Assembly: GCF_900102495.1 (NCBI RefSeq)
Contig: NZ_FMVQ01000004.1
Coordinates: 1-64,000 of the forward strand
Reading direction: 5' to 3'
DNA length: 64,000 nucleotides
Source: Nitrosospira sp. Nl5
GTDB lineage: Bacteria; Pseudomonadota; Gammaproteobacteria; Burkholderiales; Nitrosomonadaceae
The notes below the pieces were generated by a model that searched no databases, had not been told where the DNA came from, and worked only from the letters and a program-made list of their open reading frames with translations. Positions 1 to 8,891 of the stretch are shown piece by piece; position 1 is the first letter of the stretch; every line of letters starts with the position of its first letter. Position numbers and translations under genes: made by a program.

Positions 1-1
1 T

Positions 2-442
2 TGCCACCATCGGACCGGCACCTTGTGGGAAGGGCGCTACAAAGCCACCCTGATTGATACTGAAGCGTATTTACTGATCTGCATGCGCTATATAGAACTG
101 AACCCCATGCGTGCAAACATGGCGGCGCATCCGTTCGAATATCCATGGTCAAGCTACGGCTACAATGCCTGGGGCCAGGCGAATGACTTGATAACGCCCT
201 ATCTGGAATATCAACGTTTGGGAGTAACTGCCGAGGAACGTCAGGCTGCGTATCGGCAGCTATTCGAGCAACCCATATCTGACAAGGATATGAGCGAGAT
301 CAGAGAGGCGACCAATAAAGCCTGGGTATTGGGAAATGCGCGGTTTAAACAGAATATTCAAAAGAGATTAAAAAGACGGGTAGAGCCAGCAGCAAAGGGT
401 GGAGACAGACGCTCAGAACAATTCAGGATCAATCGAATCTGA
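2..442 (+). CDS. REP-associated tyrosine transposase (RAYT), 3' part
   Basis: The window opens inside this gene: the frame is already open at base 2 and 146 residues are visible up to the stop. The visible start, HHRTGTLWEGRYK, followed by the YIELNPMRANM segment and the PWSSYGYNA segment, is the typical second half of the Y1 (IS200-like) transposase domain of RAYT proteins. The catalytic HUH motif would lie upstream of the window. RAYTs are single-domain Y1 nucleases linked to the spread of short palindromic REP sequences. The basic C-terminal tail (KRLKRRVEPAAKGGDRRS) is also usual. Only the N-terminus is missing and that is due to the window edge, so nothing shows that the gene is broken. 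Confidence 0.85.
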   Translation, partial: CHHRTGTLWEGRYKATLIDTEAYLLICMRYIELNPMRANMAAHPFEYPWSSYGYNAWGQANDLITPYLEYQRLGVTAEERQAAYRQLFEQPISDKDMSEIREATNKAWVLGNARFKQNIQKRLKRRVEPAAKGGDRRSEQFRINRI

Positions 443-542
443 CCCCATTGATCGATCCTTTCTGAAAATTATGGGTTACTGGTACTATTCATCCTCGGGG
501 ATACAGCAACCTGTCGCGATGTTGCATAACAAATGGACATAA

Positions 543-1343
543 ATGAGCGAAGAAACTTCAAAGCTGCTCGGGTTTTTGGAGCCGTCCGGAATAATGATCG
601 AAACGCTTACGCGGACGACCTCATGGGGCGGACATATACCATTCATGTTCTGCCTCATGAATTACATGCGTCCACGCACGTATCTGGAGCTTGGCACGCA
701 CTATGGGGCAAGTTTTTTTGCGGTTTGCCAGGCAATACGGGACCTTAGGATAGATTGTTCACCTACTGCTGTCGATCTCTGGCTGGGGGACGAGCATGCG
801 GGAAAATACGACGAAGATGTTTATAAAAGTTTTACCCGGATACTTGAGGATAGATATGCCGGTATTGGGCATGTACTTAGAAAAGACTTTACTGAAGCAG
901 CAGCCGACTTCGGGAATCACACGCTTGACCTCATTCATATAGATGGACTGCATACTTATGAGGCTGTTAAGAATGACTATGAAACGTGGCTCCCAAGAGC
1001 GTCGGAAAATGGCGTTATCTTGTTTCATGATACTAACGTCAGGGAAAGGGGGTTTGGTGTTTGGAAGTTATGGGACGAAATCAAGGATAACTACGCAAGT
1101 TTCAACTTTACGCACACACATGGGCTGGGCATGATCGCGCTCGGATCGGCCGCATCAAACCCGGTAATTTCGTTACTCCAAGCAATCAATTGTTCAGAGT
1201 CTTCTAAAAGATCATTCGATAATTTCTTTCGCTTAGCTGGTGAACGTGCTGTAAAGGAAGCAATCTCTAAAAGAAGATTTCAAGCGGTGCCGCAGCTGAT
1301 TATTAACTTTCTTCGACCTTTCAGGCGTGATCTACGCCGATAA
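543..1343 (+). CDS. class I SAM-dependent methyltransferase (Methyltransf_24 type)
   Basis: The 266-residue protein has a Rossmann methyltransferase core: a first strand and glycine loop at about residues 48-57 (YLELGTHYGAS), an acidic strand end near residue 78 (AVDLW) and the motif LDLIHIDGLHTYEAVKNDYE near residues 130-149, followed by GVILFHDT. The HIDG-H-YE and FHDT motifs are typical of the CmcI/Methyltransf_24 group that modifies sugars or small molecules. It lies just upstream of an O-antigen ligase and a family 2 glycosyltransferase, so methylation of a surface polysaccharide is the natural guess. The substrate cannot be read from the sequence. No strong ribosome binding site precedes the ATG. 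Confidence 0.8.
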   Translation: MSEETSKLLGFLEPSGIMIETLTRTTSWGGHIPFMFCLMNYMRPRTYLELGTHYGASFFAVCQAIRDLRIDCSPTAVDLWLGDEHAGKYDEDVYKSFTRILEDRYAGIGHVLRKDFTEAAADFGNHTLDLIHIDGLHTYEAVKNDYETWLPRASENGVILFHDTNVRERGFGVWKLWDEIKDNYASFNFTHTHGLGMIALGSAASNPVISLLQAINCSESSKRSFDNFFRLAGERAVKEAISKRRFQAVPQLIINFLRPFRRDLRR

Positions 1344-1640
1344 TTTATACACATCTTTGCTCGCGATATCGATTTACCGCGGTATGAAAGAATCGCAAGC
1401 CGCAAATCCTCCTTGCAACAATGGTGTAGCTTGCTATGCGCGTAAAGGAAAGATGAAAATTTCGGCGGTTGGCATGATCTCTTCCCCTATCCAATTCTTT
1501 CATTGACACTAAATTAAGCTGACCTACGTCGCCGGACGAAGCCCAAGAAACATGAGGATTGAATCAAAAATTAACAATCCGGAGAAACGGATTCATGACG
1601 GCGCCACAGATTCGCCCAGTCAAATACAAGGTGCTTATAG

Positions 1641-2855
1641 GTGCGCGATGCGCTAGCAAAGTCTGCTCTACTCTTTTTTGGCATCGCCTTGTGGAGCAAG
1701 GGGCTGAGCTTATATGCCTATTATCTTCTAACCCTGGCCTGGATTTTGGATGGCGGTCTTGGAAGATACCGAGAAACAATTAAAGAGCCTTTCATTTTGG
1801 CAATGCTCATTTTGTGCGTTATCGTAGCCTTGGGAATTTTCTGGAGCGACCATCCTAAACTCGGGGTTAAGGTCTGGAAGAAATATTCTGCATTGCTGAT
1901 TTTCATTCCCTACCTATCCCTTTTGGACAAGGGACGATTACCATGGGCGATGAGCGGCCTATTTATAGGTTATTTCGGCATTCTGCTCGCGGGCGTGTAT
2001 CAGTGGAGGGCTGTGGGCTCTCAAGGTATCCGCGCCCTTGATATAACTTACGTCGATTTTTCTGCGACGCTCGGTATCGGGGTAATACTTGCACTCTACC
2101 TCGCAGGTAAAAGAGATAATAAAAAAGCAAGAGCACTACTGTGGGTTCTGGCGGCTTCCTTACTATTTATTCAATTTAATCAGAACGCGCGGGGGCTGCT
2201 TCTATCCACCCTTGTTTCATCAGGGCTTTTAGTTTTTTTGCTGCACAAAAAAAGAATCAGAACTCTTCTCGCTATAACGGCATCGTTAATAGTTGCGATC
2301 GCAGTTTTCGCGTATAGCAGCGCCAGCTTTCAACAAAGACTGGCTCAAGCCCAGAGTGATATTGAATTGTCCACACAGGGAAGATATGACACCAGCCTCG
2401 GCTATCGTCTCGCCATATGGGATATCGGTCTATACGGTATAGCCGAACGACCGTTGTTTGGTCACGGTACAGGGGCAGCGGCCCCCTATTTTGATAAAAC
2501 CGTAGAAACATACAAGGACGGCCGCTATAAGGATCTGCCGAGATTTCTCAGAACTTATCATTACCACAATGATTGGATCGAGATCGGAATGCATGTTGGA
2601 ATGCTTGGCCTTCTAGCGTATGCCTTTTTATTGTGGAGCTGGTTTCAAACACTAAAGATATACAAGCTACCTATTCTAGGCGCAGCGTTTATGTGCTTTA
2701 TTCTCCTGTTCGGCATGACGGACGTGCTGGTTATACTCAGACAAAATCTCTATCTACTCCTTGCTATAACCGCTGTAGCTATCAGTTGGCAAAGAGCGCA
2801 TAGGGCTGACCATTCTACTAAAAAAGAATTTTTGAGGAAATTTGATGAACAATAA
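1641..2855 (+). CDS. O-antigen ligase/polymerase family membrane protein (Wzy_C)
   Basis: This 404-residue protein has about ten to twelve hydrophobic segments and a long periplasmic loop near residues 220-315. Within that loop the pattern GYRLAIWDIGL, then RPLFGHGTG and a HYHNDWIEIG segment match the Wzy_C family (WaaL O-antigen ligases, Wzy polymerases, PglL-like transferases). The His-Asn pair and the Arg residues in this loop are the conserved features. The start is a GTG; an in-frame TAG lies directly before it, so no upstream start is possible. It probably joins or polymerises lipid-linked glycans at the periplasmic face of the inner membrane. Ligase and polymerase roles cannot be separated from sequence alone. 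Confidence 0.8.
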   Translation: MRDALAKSALLFFGIALWSKGLSLYAYYLLTLAWILDGGLGRYRETIKEPFILAMLILCVIVALGIFWSDHPKLGVKVWKKYSALLIFIPYLSLLDKGRLPWAMSGLFIGYFGILLAGVYQWRAVGSQGIRALDITYVDFSATLGIGVILALYLAGKRDNKKARALLWVLAASLLFIQFNQNARGLLLSTLVSSGLLVFLLHKKRIRTLLAITASLIVAIAVFAYSSASFQQRLAQAQSDIELSTQGRYDTSLGYRLAIWDIGLYGIAERPLFGHGTGAAAPYFDKTVETYKDGRYKDLPRFLRTYHYHNDWIEIGMHVGMLGLLAYAFLLWSWFQTLKIYKLPILGAAFMCFILLFGMTDVLVILRQNLYLLLAITAVAISWQRAHRADHSTKKEFLRKFDEQ

Positions 2856-2934
2856 AGTAATGAATAGCGGTGGATTTCTTGGAACGCAATCGGTCATCAT
2901 GCTTTTGCGAGTGGGCAACAATTTCTCACAGTAA
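2845..2934 (+). CDS. small open frame (29 aa) between ligase and glycosyltransferase
   Basis: A short frame begins with ATG 7 nt behind a good ribosome binding site (GAGGAAA), overlaps the last 11 bases of the ligase gene in another frame, and ends with TAA two bases before the ATG of the glycosyltransferase. The peptide begins MNNKVMNSGGFLGTQS. It could be the stub of a deleted gene, a translational coupler that delivers ribosomes to the next ATG (which lacks its own clear SD), or chance. I do not recognise it. Confidence 0.35.
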   Translation: MNNKVMNSGGFLGTQSVIMLLRVGNNFSQ

Positions 2935-2935
2935 T

Positions 2936-3895
2936 ATGAATACACGGCTCTCATTATCTATCGCCTTGGCAAGTTACAACGGCGAACGCTATATCAGTGA
3001 GCAGCTTGATAGCATTGCGCGGCAGACTCGTCTTCCAGACGAGTTGATAATCTCTGATGACGCTTCTAATGATGCAACGCGGGCTATCGTGCTGGATTTT
3101 GCCCAGCGCGCCTCCTTCCCTGTGCTGCTACGAACAAACAGCGAGCGCCTCGGCTCGACGCGTAATTTCGAAGTAGCGATACGTGCATGCAGTGGCGACA
3201 TCATCTTCCTTTGCGATCAGGACGATGTGTGGTATCCGGATAAGTTGGCTTTTATCGAGAGGCGCTTCCTCAGTAACACGGGGGCGGGTGCTGTATTTAC
3301 TGACGGCGATGTAGTGGACCAAGATTTGCATCCACTCGGGGTACAGCTATGGAAAGTCTTCAAATTTGGTCTAAAAAATCAGGCACGAATTGCGGCTGGG
3401 GATGCGCTCGGAGTATTGCTTAAACGCCCGGTAGTGACAGGCGCGACTATGGCCTTTCGCTCTATATATCGCGATCTCGTATTGCCCCTGCCGAATATGT
3501 GGCACGATGCTTGGATCGCTTTGCTTATCGGCGCTGTATCTCGCCTCGATACTGTGCGGATGCCGCTGATCGCCTATCGCCAGCACGGCGCCAATCAGCT
3601 TGGCATACCGCGTCGTGGCAGGAACCGCAACAAGACTTGTGCTACGATCTACGGACCACAGGTTAGTTACTATGAGGCGGCTCGCACCCGCCTGCTGGAG
3701 GTCGGCAATCGTTTTCCCATCAGCGAACAGAAGATTCGTTGCCTTTATGAGGCTTTAATTTTCCTGCGTGCTCGCGCCGCCTTGCCCGATGCAAGGTGGC
3801 GTCGGTTGACCGGCACTCTCCATGAGCTTGTCGTACTGCGCTATCATCGCTACGCTTTTGGATTGAGTAGCTTTTGCAAAGATCTGATGCGCTAA
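2936..3895 (+). CDS. family 2 glycosyltransferase
   Basis: The 319-residue protein starts with the GT-A fold signature SIALASYNGERYISEQLDSI, followed by ELIISDDASNDAT and, near residue 87, FLCDQDDVWYPDKL. The D-x-D-type DQDD segment and the following VWxPDKL are typical of the rhamnosyl/galactosyl transferases of the GT2 family. I start at ATG 2936 because the homologous domain begins right there; the longer frame from a GTG at 2870 adds 22 residues of no family resemblance. It probably adds a sugar to a lipid-linked O-antigen or exopolysaccharide unit in the cytoplasm, together with the ligase and methyltransferase upstream. The sugar donor is unknown. Confidence 0.85.
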   Translation: MNTRLSLSIALASYNGERYISEQLDSIARQTRLPDELIISDDASNDATRAIVLDFAQRASFPVLLRTNSERLGSTRNFEVAIRACSGDIIFLCDQDDVWYPDKLAFIERRFLSNTGAGAVFTDGDVVDQDLHPLGVQLWKVFKFGLKNQARIAAGDALGVLLKRPVVTGATMAFRSIYRDLVLPLPNMWHDAWIALLIGAVSRLDTVRMPLIAYRQHGANQLGIPRRGRNRNKTCATIYGPQVSYYEAARTRLLEVGNRFPISEQKIRCLYEALIFLRARAALPDARWRRLTGTLHELVVLRYHRYAFGLSSFCKDLMR

Positions 3896-4148
3896 CTGAT
3901 TTTACCTGCTACGGGGGGTGATTAGACGCAAGCAAACCTTTTGAAAGCATCTACTCTCATTGATCGCAAGGGCGCATCCGTAGAGGTAGGCAATGTGAGA
4001 ATCACTCCCATTCACCTTGGATAAAACCACGATACCCAGCATGATGACAACATAATATAGAGAGATGATTATGCTTATAGCATTGAGACTGCCCGCATTA
4101 TGAAGGTCGAATTGCACAAAAAAGAACTAAAGGAAACTACTACTTGAT
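3896..4148. other. junction between chromosomal sugar genes and prophage, no gene seen
   Basis: About 250 bases separate the glycosyltransferase stop from the stop of the last prophage gene, which is convergent. I see no tRNA, integrase remnant or obvious attachment-site repeat shared with the right end near 29870-30300. A hydrophobic 71-codon frame on the - strand here has no ribosome binding site, and I do not call it. Confidence 0.5.
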
Positions 4149-4850
4149 CTATTGAGAAAGAATTGACGAAGGAAGAAAACCAGCCGCTAATTCCTTTAAG
4201 TTTGTATCTTGATCGCCACCATTTTCCAGTCTAAATTTCCAACGATAATTTTGCGGATCATTCGGGTCCGCCGGCACCGGATCATCCACCAGGTTTATGC
4301 CGCCTTTCTTCAGGGTTTCCCTGGCAGCTTTCGCATTTCCGGTTAACAGGAAATGCAATGCATCGGGGATCCCCTTTTTCTTTGCTTCATAAACTCTGTT
4401 CATCCATGGCGCCATTTCCTCCAGGAGGCCATGTTTCTTGTAGATGCTTGCCATGCGTGTAAGCGCATCCGCATCTTCCAGGAGATTGCCCCTCAGCATT
4501 CGCCTGCCGATCATTTCGTCCGCTGGCATTAGCGCGTTGTCAGGGTATTTTCGTACCATAGGTCTTTTATATTGGCTCATCAGGCCCCAGCCGCCAGCAT
4601 TCGCCGCAACGCCGCTATCCCGCCGGGCCACCGGTGTTTTTGATTGGAGTCCTCCCATTGAAATGGGCATATCGGATTTCTCCAAAGCCCCGACTGCCAT
4701 AGCTGAATTAGTTAGATCCGCCGAGTCGGAGCTTGACTGATCAGGATCAGTCATCGTGGGGCGCGGCGGTTGCCGCCAATCAGCGGCTATTTCATCGCTG
4801 GCGGCCCGTAACCGGTCGCGCCGGTCCTTGTTGAAAGCGGCCTTATCCAT
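4149..4850 (-). CDS. phage virion-associated protein, last gene of late operon
   Basis: This 233-residue protein is polar, with a disordered N-terminal 80 residues rich in Ser, Asp and Pro, then a helical region (ALTRMASIYKKHGLLEEMAPWMNRVYEAKK) that resembles a TPR-like helical pair, and a C-terminal block starting near PDALHFLLTGNAKAARETL. I do not recognise a named family. It closes the late operon, where podoviruses of this type place internal or ejected virion proteins. The start at 4850 overlaps a 65-codon frame upstream in another phase, and the two may once have been a single gene. Confidence 0.65.
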   Translation of the reverse strand: MDKAAFNKDRRDRLRAASDEIAADWRQPPRPTMTDPDQSSSDSADLTNSAMAVGALEKSDMPISMGGLQSKTPVARRDSGVAANAGGWGLMSQYKRPMVRKYPDNALMPADEMIGRRMLRGNLLEDADALTRMASIYKKHGLLEEMAPWMNRVYEAKKKGIPDALHFLLTGNAKAARETLKKGGINLVDDPVPADPNDPQNYRWKFRLENGGDQDTNLKELAAGFLPSSILSQ

Positions 4851-4984
4851 TCTTGCGTGATGTATTTCCGCTGCACGCTCATCGGCTCGGCCCCCCGCTC
4901 CGCGAGCCGCCGTTTAAGCTCCATCTCTCCGCCGCTGCGAATGCCCTCCGCCAAGCCGCCGGCAAATGCGCCTAGGTTAAACAT
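4787..4984 (-). CDS. small phage protein, or N-terminal part of the next gene
   Basis: The 65-residue frame begins MFNLGAFAGGLAEGIRSGGEMEL, a Gly-rich helical start that looks like the N-terminus of phage internal virion proteins. It overlaps the stop region of the gene before it by a few bases and runs 64 bases into the following gene in another frame. Its last 18 residues have lower-quality composition, as expected if the authentic frame leaves near 4850. It is either a true small gene or the 5' part of a 290-residue gene split by a frameshift; the sequence does not decide. Confidence 0.5.
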   Translation of the reverse strand: MFNLGAFAGGLAEGIRSGGEMELKRRLAERGAEPMSVQRKYITQEWIRPLSTRTGATGYGPPAMK

Positions 4985-6152
4985 GGCCGCCCTCCTTCAC
5001 GATTTTATTTTCCTGCTCCCCTGCCTTGCGTGGGCGCTTTAATCCACGCAGGCCAGCGCTATTGACCCGATGTATGAAATTCTCGCCCAGCAGTTCCACC
5101 GCTTCGGCATTCAGTACCGCTTCGCCATTTGATAGCCGGACCGGTTGCAGCCCTTCGACGGTAGCGGGGATGGAATCACTGCTGCCGGTGCCGGGACCGC
5201 GTATCACGCCTCCCCTGGCATGGCCCTCTTCGACGTGACCTGCTTCATCATGGTCTCGCTTGGCCTTGAGGGAGGTGAGGCCCGCCAGGCCATGCACACG
5301 ATAATTCCTGATGACGCCGCCTTTGCGAAGCTTCTTTGTTATGGCCGCCGAGCCGAGTTGACCAAGCAGGCTTCCTAATCCCGCCGCTCCCAATGCCGAA
5401 TTCTGGTTCGCCTGTTGCCATGCGTCAAGTTGCCCTTGGTATTGCCCCAGTCCCAGATTACCGGAAGACGAGTTTGCACTGGTTGCGCCGCCGAACCAGT
5501 TTTGCGCGGCATTCATTCCGGCGTTGCGGATTCCCGCGCCGGTCGCAATATTGCTGGTGGCGGAGTTTCCTGCATGAAGCGATGCGGCATCGGCGGCCAG
5601 TCCCGTATTCGGCATGTTGCGTCCGAATTTCGCCGCCCCTTCGCGCATGGCCATACCCTGCAATTCGGTATCACGCCGTGCCTTGTTCATTGCCCCGGCG
5701 GTATCTTTGGCGAACCCCAGGGTGGCTTCGGTCGCCAGCGCCTGGAACCTGCCGGAGTTCGGATTAACGCCCATGCGTTCCATTTGCCTCTGGTTCGATG
5801 CCAGCGCGCCTTGATAACCGCGTGCAATATCAGCCCCCGCCTCCGCCGCCATCCGGTCTTTGCGCTCCCGCGAATCGAACCGGCTGGCGTCGGCAACCAT
5901 GCGCTCCTCAACCGGAGCGAAGAGGTCGCGGTAAACCTGCCATTGAGATTCTGCCCGGGCTGCGTTGGCATCGCCCGACGCAATCTGCTGGTTAACGATT
6001 TCCTCTATCAGCGGATCCTGCCTTGCTGCGCGGTCCTTCTCCCAGGCGAGCTGCTCGCGCCCGGCCTGGGCCATCTCCCTGGCAAGTTCCGCATTGGACA
6101 TCGCGGCCTGCCCGATCAATGGATCAGGTTTCGGTGGCTTTAAGCTACACAT
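4977..6152 (-). CDS. phage internal/ejection protein-like, 391 aa
   Basis: The protein has a long Ala-, Gln- and Arg-rich helical region (residues 20-210), an Asn/Ser/Gly-rich stretch, and a C-terminal part with the pattern GPGTGSSDSIPATVEG and VRLSNGEAVLNAEAVELLG. The last pattern, SDSIPA followed by LSDGE-type residues, is a motif seen at the ends of phage tape-measure or internal virion proteins. Its place near the end of the structural operon supports an internal virion protein released with DNA into the host. It overlaps the acetyltransferase gene by 8 bases. The assignment to the ejection apparatus is inference. Confidence 0.65.
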   Translation of the reverse strand: MCSLKPPKPDPLIGQAAMSNAELAREMAQAGREQLAWEKDRAARQDPLIEEIVNQQIASGDANAARAESQWQVYRDLFAPVEERMVADASRFDSRERKDRMAAEAGADIARGYQGALASNQRQMERMGVNPNSGRFQALATEATLGFAKDTAGAMNKARRDTELQGMAMREGAAKFGRNMPNTGLAADAASLHAGNSATSNIATGAGIRNAGMNAAQNWFGGATSANSSSGNLGLGQYQGQLDAWQQANQNSALGAAGLGSLLGQLGSAAITKKLRKGGVIRNYRVHGLAGLTSLKAKRDHDEAGHVEEGHARGGVIRGPGTGSSDSIPATVEGLQPVRLSNGEAVLNAEAVELLGENFIHRVNSAGLRGLKRPRKAGEQENKIVKEGGHV

Positions 6153-6759
6153 TTTCGACCTCCAGTATTTTGATCAATCCGTTTTCGACATGCCGATAGC
6201 CGAGCATACGGAAGAACCGCCCGGCCTTGTTTACGGTCTTTACCGTGATATTGATTTCCTTGGCGCCGATCTGCCGCAAAGATTGCTCTACGTATGCCAC
6301 AAACAGCATTGCGACCCTTCCCCGGCGCGCGGCAGGCAACAGGTATAGGGTATCCTCGGTCGCAATGAGGGTTTGCGTATGCGCGGACATATCCAAGTAC
6401 ATCGCGCAGTTACCCAATAATTTACCTTCGTCTCTCAGCGTGAAAAGAACGTACCTTCCCGCGCGCTCATAGCGGACGAATGTTTCATAATCCGGATTGA
6501 ATGGCAGGCCATGCCGGTGCTCCTCGGTCTCATCCCAATGCGCCCGGTGAAGCGGATTTATCTCTTCAATGATGTTTCCAATATGCTCAACAGCGAAGGT
6601 AAAACCTTGATAATCTTCCGGTGGAATCTCGTCAATCAGGGCGCGCGGCATGAGGGGAGATAACCAGTCTGCGGCAATGAGAATGTCGGCACCGAGTTCA
6701 GGAGATAAAGGCCGTCCCATGTTGGCCTTTAAAACGGCAAACAATCGACTGTTGGTCAT
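6145..6759 (-). CDS. GNAT-like acetyltransferase in the virion operon
   Basis: The 204-residue protein carries a GNAT-like fold in its second half: VRYERAGRYVLFTLRDEGKLLG as strands 2 to 4, then TLYLLPAARRGRVAMLFVAYVE as the acetyl-CoA loop (RRGRVA in place of R/Q-x-x-G-x-G/A) and a C-terminal AGRFFRMLGYRHVE segment. GNAT enzymes transfer an acetyl group from acetyl-CoA to amines. The gene overlaps both neighbours by a few bases (TGATG at 6759), so it is translated with the structural genes. Acetyltransferases occur in other phage structural operons, but the target is not known. It might modify a virion protein or a host target. Confidence 0.75.
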   Translation of the reverse strand: MTNSRLFAVLKANMGRPLSPELGADILIAADWLSPLMPRALIDEIPPEDYQGFTFAVEHIGNIIEEINPLHRAHWDETEEHRHGLPFNPDYETFVRYERAGRYVLFTLRDEGKLLGNCAMYLDMSAHTQTLIATEDTLYLLPAARRGRVAMLFVAYVEQSLRQIGAKEINITVKTVNKAGRFFRMLGYRHVENGLIKILEVENV

Positions 6760-7106
6760 CAGCTATCAAACCTTGTAATCATTTCGTTGAGCGCTGCGCG
6801 AACCTCGTTTGTGTAGGCATAGAGCGCTTCGCATTCGGCTTTTGTCGGTGTAGCGGAGAAGGTAAGCGCCTGTGCCACTGGAACAGTTATCTTGTTTCCG
6901 CGCCTTCCTGTCAGGATTTCAAGTGTGTTTCGAAGCCACGGTGCCGCATTTGCCGGAATACCTGGTTTCTTGATGCGAACCGTTGCGGTAATGCCGGTCC
7001 TTAACGATGTCTCAACGGTTGACCCGTCATTATAGAACTTGCCGGCAAAAATCCCGTTTCGCCTTGTCCCGTACCCGCCAGAGCCTAGCCTTGAGATAGC
7101 AGCCAT
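6759..7106 (-). CDS. phage structural protein, 115 aa, unknown
   Basis: This small protein starts MAAISRLGSGGYGTRRNGIF, a Gly-rich N-terminus, followed by a mixed alpha/beta region ending in a helix (ECEALYAYTNEVRAALNEMI). I do not recognise a named domain. It sits between the 551-residue fibre-like gene and the acetyltransferase, with its stop overlapping the next start. Position suggests a minor virion component or a fibre-associated protein. Confidence 0.6.
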   Translation of the reverse strand: MAAISRLGSGGYGTRRNGIFAGKFYNDGSTVETSLRTGITATVRIKKPGIPANAAPWLRNTLEILTGRRGNKITVPVAQALTFSATPTKAECEALYAYTNEVRAALNEMITRFDS

Positions 7107-7114
7107 GGGCTAAA

Positions 7115-8770
7115 TCACGTAATGACAAAAGTGTCTGTACTCGCGGGGGCTGTAGTCAAAGCCGTTACCGTAAAGGTTGGCGTGGCGGCAGCCGTGCTGG
7201 ATGTTATATCGGTGCTCTGGCCCCTGAGTGCCGCAGTAGTCGTGTCGTCAGCAAAGGTCATAATTCTCCCCTTGAACTGTGTCGATACCGATCCGGCAGG
7301 AGTGAGGGAAGATGACACCACGCTGGTCGTGGTCGAACCCACCCCTACCGTGCCGATTACATTTCCTTTGACTGCCCGCTTAAAAGCATCCAATGCCGCC
7401 GTGCTATTGCCGATTGCGGACAGGGTGCTATCCATACGCCCACCAACAAGCGCGGCCGGGAGCCGGATTTGAATATCATTGATGTCAGTCTGAATACTCG
7501 CTGTTTCGGCCTTTATCGCCGCAATCTCACTATCGAGGAGGTCGTCAATCGTATTGACGCTGGCCTGAGTGGCAAGTGCTGTTAAGCCAGCGCCCGCCGC
7601 GCCTATCTCTGCTGTATCTATCAGGATTGCCACCGTGTCGGATTTGATCGCGGCTATTTCCGTATCCAGGAGATCGTCAACAGTATCAACACTGGCCTGC
7701 GACGCCCTGCTTGAGATAGTGGCGTTAATGTTGTCGCCGAGTATCTTGCCGGCCGTGCCAGCGCCATAGGCGCCTGGCAATGCCGTTGCCCACGGGTCTC
7801 CAGCAGAACCTGACGCGTCAAGCGCGTACCCTGTGCTACCAGCGGTCAAGTGCCCGGATAGAACCTCGTCCCATACAGCATCGGCAATACCGGCCTCTGT
7901 GAGGCTCCCGCCACCTACAGTGCTCACCTGCGCGTCAAGATTGGTTTCTATCAGCAAACCATAGCTGCCAGAGATGCCGTAGGTCGCGGTTGCCGCATTC
8001 CATGTGGCCGCCGCCACGCCTGCCGCATCAAGATCATTGAACCCGGTAATTCCAGTACCTTTGGCCAGCGTGATATTCGTGCCGGCAGTCAGTACGCGCG
8101 CCGCCGTGCCCCATGCTTTATCAGCCGCCGCCTGAGTAATATCCACCAGACCGCCCGCGGTGATGGACAGTGCGGCGAAATTCGCCGGAAACGACTGAGT
8201 GAGCGAGTATCCTGTTTTTCCGATATTCCAGTCACCCTTGCCATTGAGCGCACCCGCCGCAATGCCGGAAGCGGTCAACCACCCGGCAGTAATGGCCGGA
8301 AGGTTCGTTAGGTTGGTGACAGTGGTAATCGTCCCGCCCGTGATGTTCGTCGGGCTTGCAACGCTCGTCGGAAAAGTCACGCCAGCCGCAGCCGTGATGG
8401 TCTGGCCCGCCAGTTGCACGGCAGACGCATCAAGATAATCGGTCCCAAGCACCAGCGCGTCGTAGACGTTCGCCGGCAGCACCATGAATTCGCGCCGCAC
8501 GGCGAGCGCTCCGGCGACATGCACATTGACCTCGAGTTTTCCAAGGGTGTTGGTATCGGTGGCGTCGAGCACTGCGTAATACCGGCCTGACGCGATGTGT
8601 GTCGCGCCGCCCGAATTCTTGCTTGCCTCGGTGGTCGCGCCTTCCTTCCAGAGCTTTATGTCGGTGTTGGCGATAGTTAGCGCCGTTTCGACGGTGCTGC
8701 CATCCGTGCTATCCAAAAAGCTGCCCAGCAGAATCTCCTGGCTTGCCGTGGCGTATCTCAAATAAAGCAT
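7115..8770 (-). CDS. large phage fibre/baseplate-like protein, 551 aa
   Basis: The N-terminal 110 residues (LYLRYATASQEILLGSFLDS, then TALTIANTDIKLWKEG) look like the BppU-type immunoglobulin-like domain that anchors receptor-binding proteins. The rest is low-complexity Ala, Thr, Gly and Ser sequence as in phage fibre shafts. Near residues 330-450 there is an internal repeat: SQASVDTVDDLLDTEIAAIK followed by a second copy TQASVNTIDDLLDSEIAAIK about 50 residues later, which points to a repeated helical unit. It probably forms part of the tail fibre. The receptor and any enzymatic activity are unknown. Confidence 0.7.
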   Translation of the reverse strand: MLYLRYATASQEILLGSFLDSTDGSTVETALTIANTDIKLWKEGATTEASKNSGGATHIASGRYYAVLDATDTNTLGKLEVNVHVAGALAVRREFMVLPANVYDALVLGTDYLDASAVQLAGQTITAAAGVTFPTSVASPTNITGGTITTVTNLTNLPAITAGWLTASGIAAGALNGKGDWNIGKTGYSLTQSFPANFAALSITAGGLVDITQAAADKAWGTAARVLTAGTNITLAKGTGITGFNDLDAAGVAAATWNAATATYGISGSYGLLIETNLDAQVSTVGGGSLTEAGIADAVWDEVLSGHLTAGSTGYALDASGSAGDPWATALPGAYGAGTAGKILGDNINATISSRASQASVDTVDDLLDTEIAAIKSDTVAILIDTAEIGAAGAGLTALATQASVNTIDDLLDSEIAAIKAETASIQTDINDIQIRLPAALVGGRMDSTLSAIGNSTAALDAFKRAVKGNVIGTVGVGSTTTSVVSSSLTPAGSVSTQFKGRIMTFADDTTTAALRGQSTDITSSTAAATPTFTVTALTTAPASTDTFVIT

Positions 8771-8891
8771 TCGAGCCTCTTGAAAGGTGAGGAATTATTG
8801 GTATTCCCAATATCCATGAACAAACCGGCTTTAGCCATGGGGATATAAGGCGCAGCGAAGTTGGAAGCCCCTGCCGTTAGGCATGGGTAAT

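Noticed and set aside
5415-6143. A 242-codon + strand frame inside the virion protein gene
   Set aside because: It lies opposite a coherent phage gene that overlaps its neighbours properly; composition is non-protein-like.
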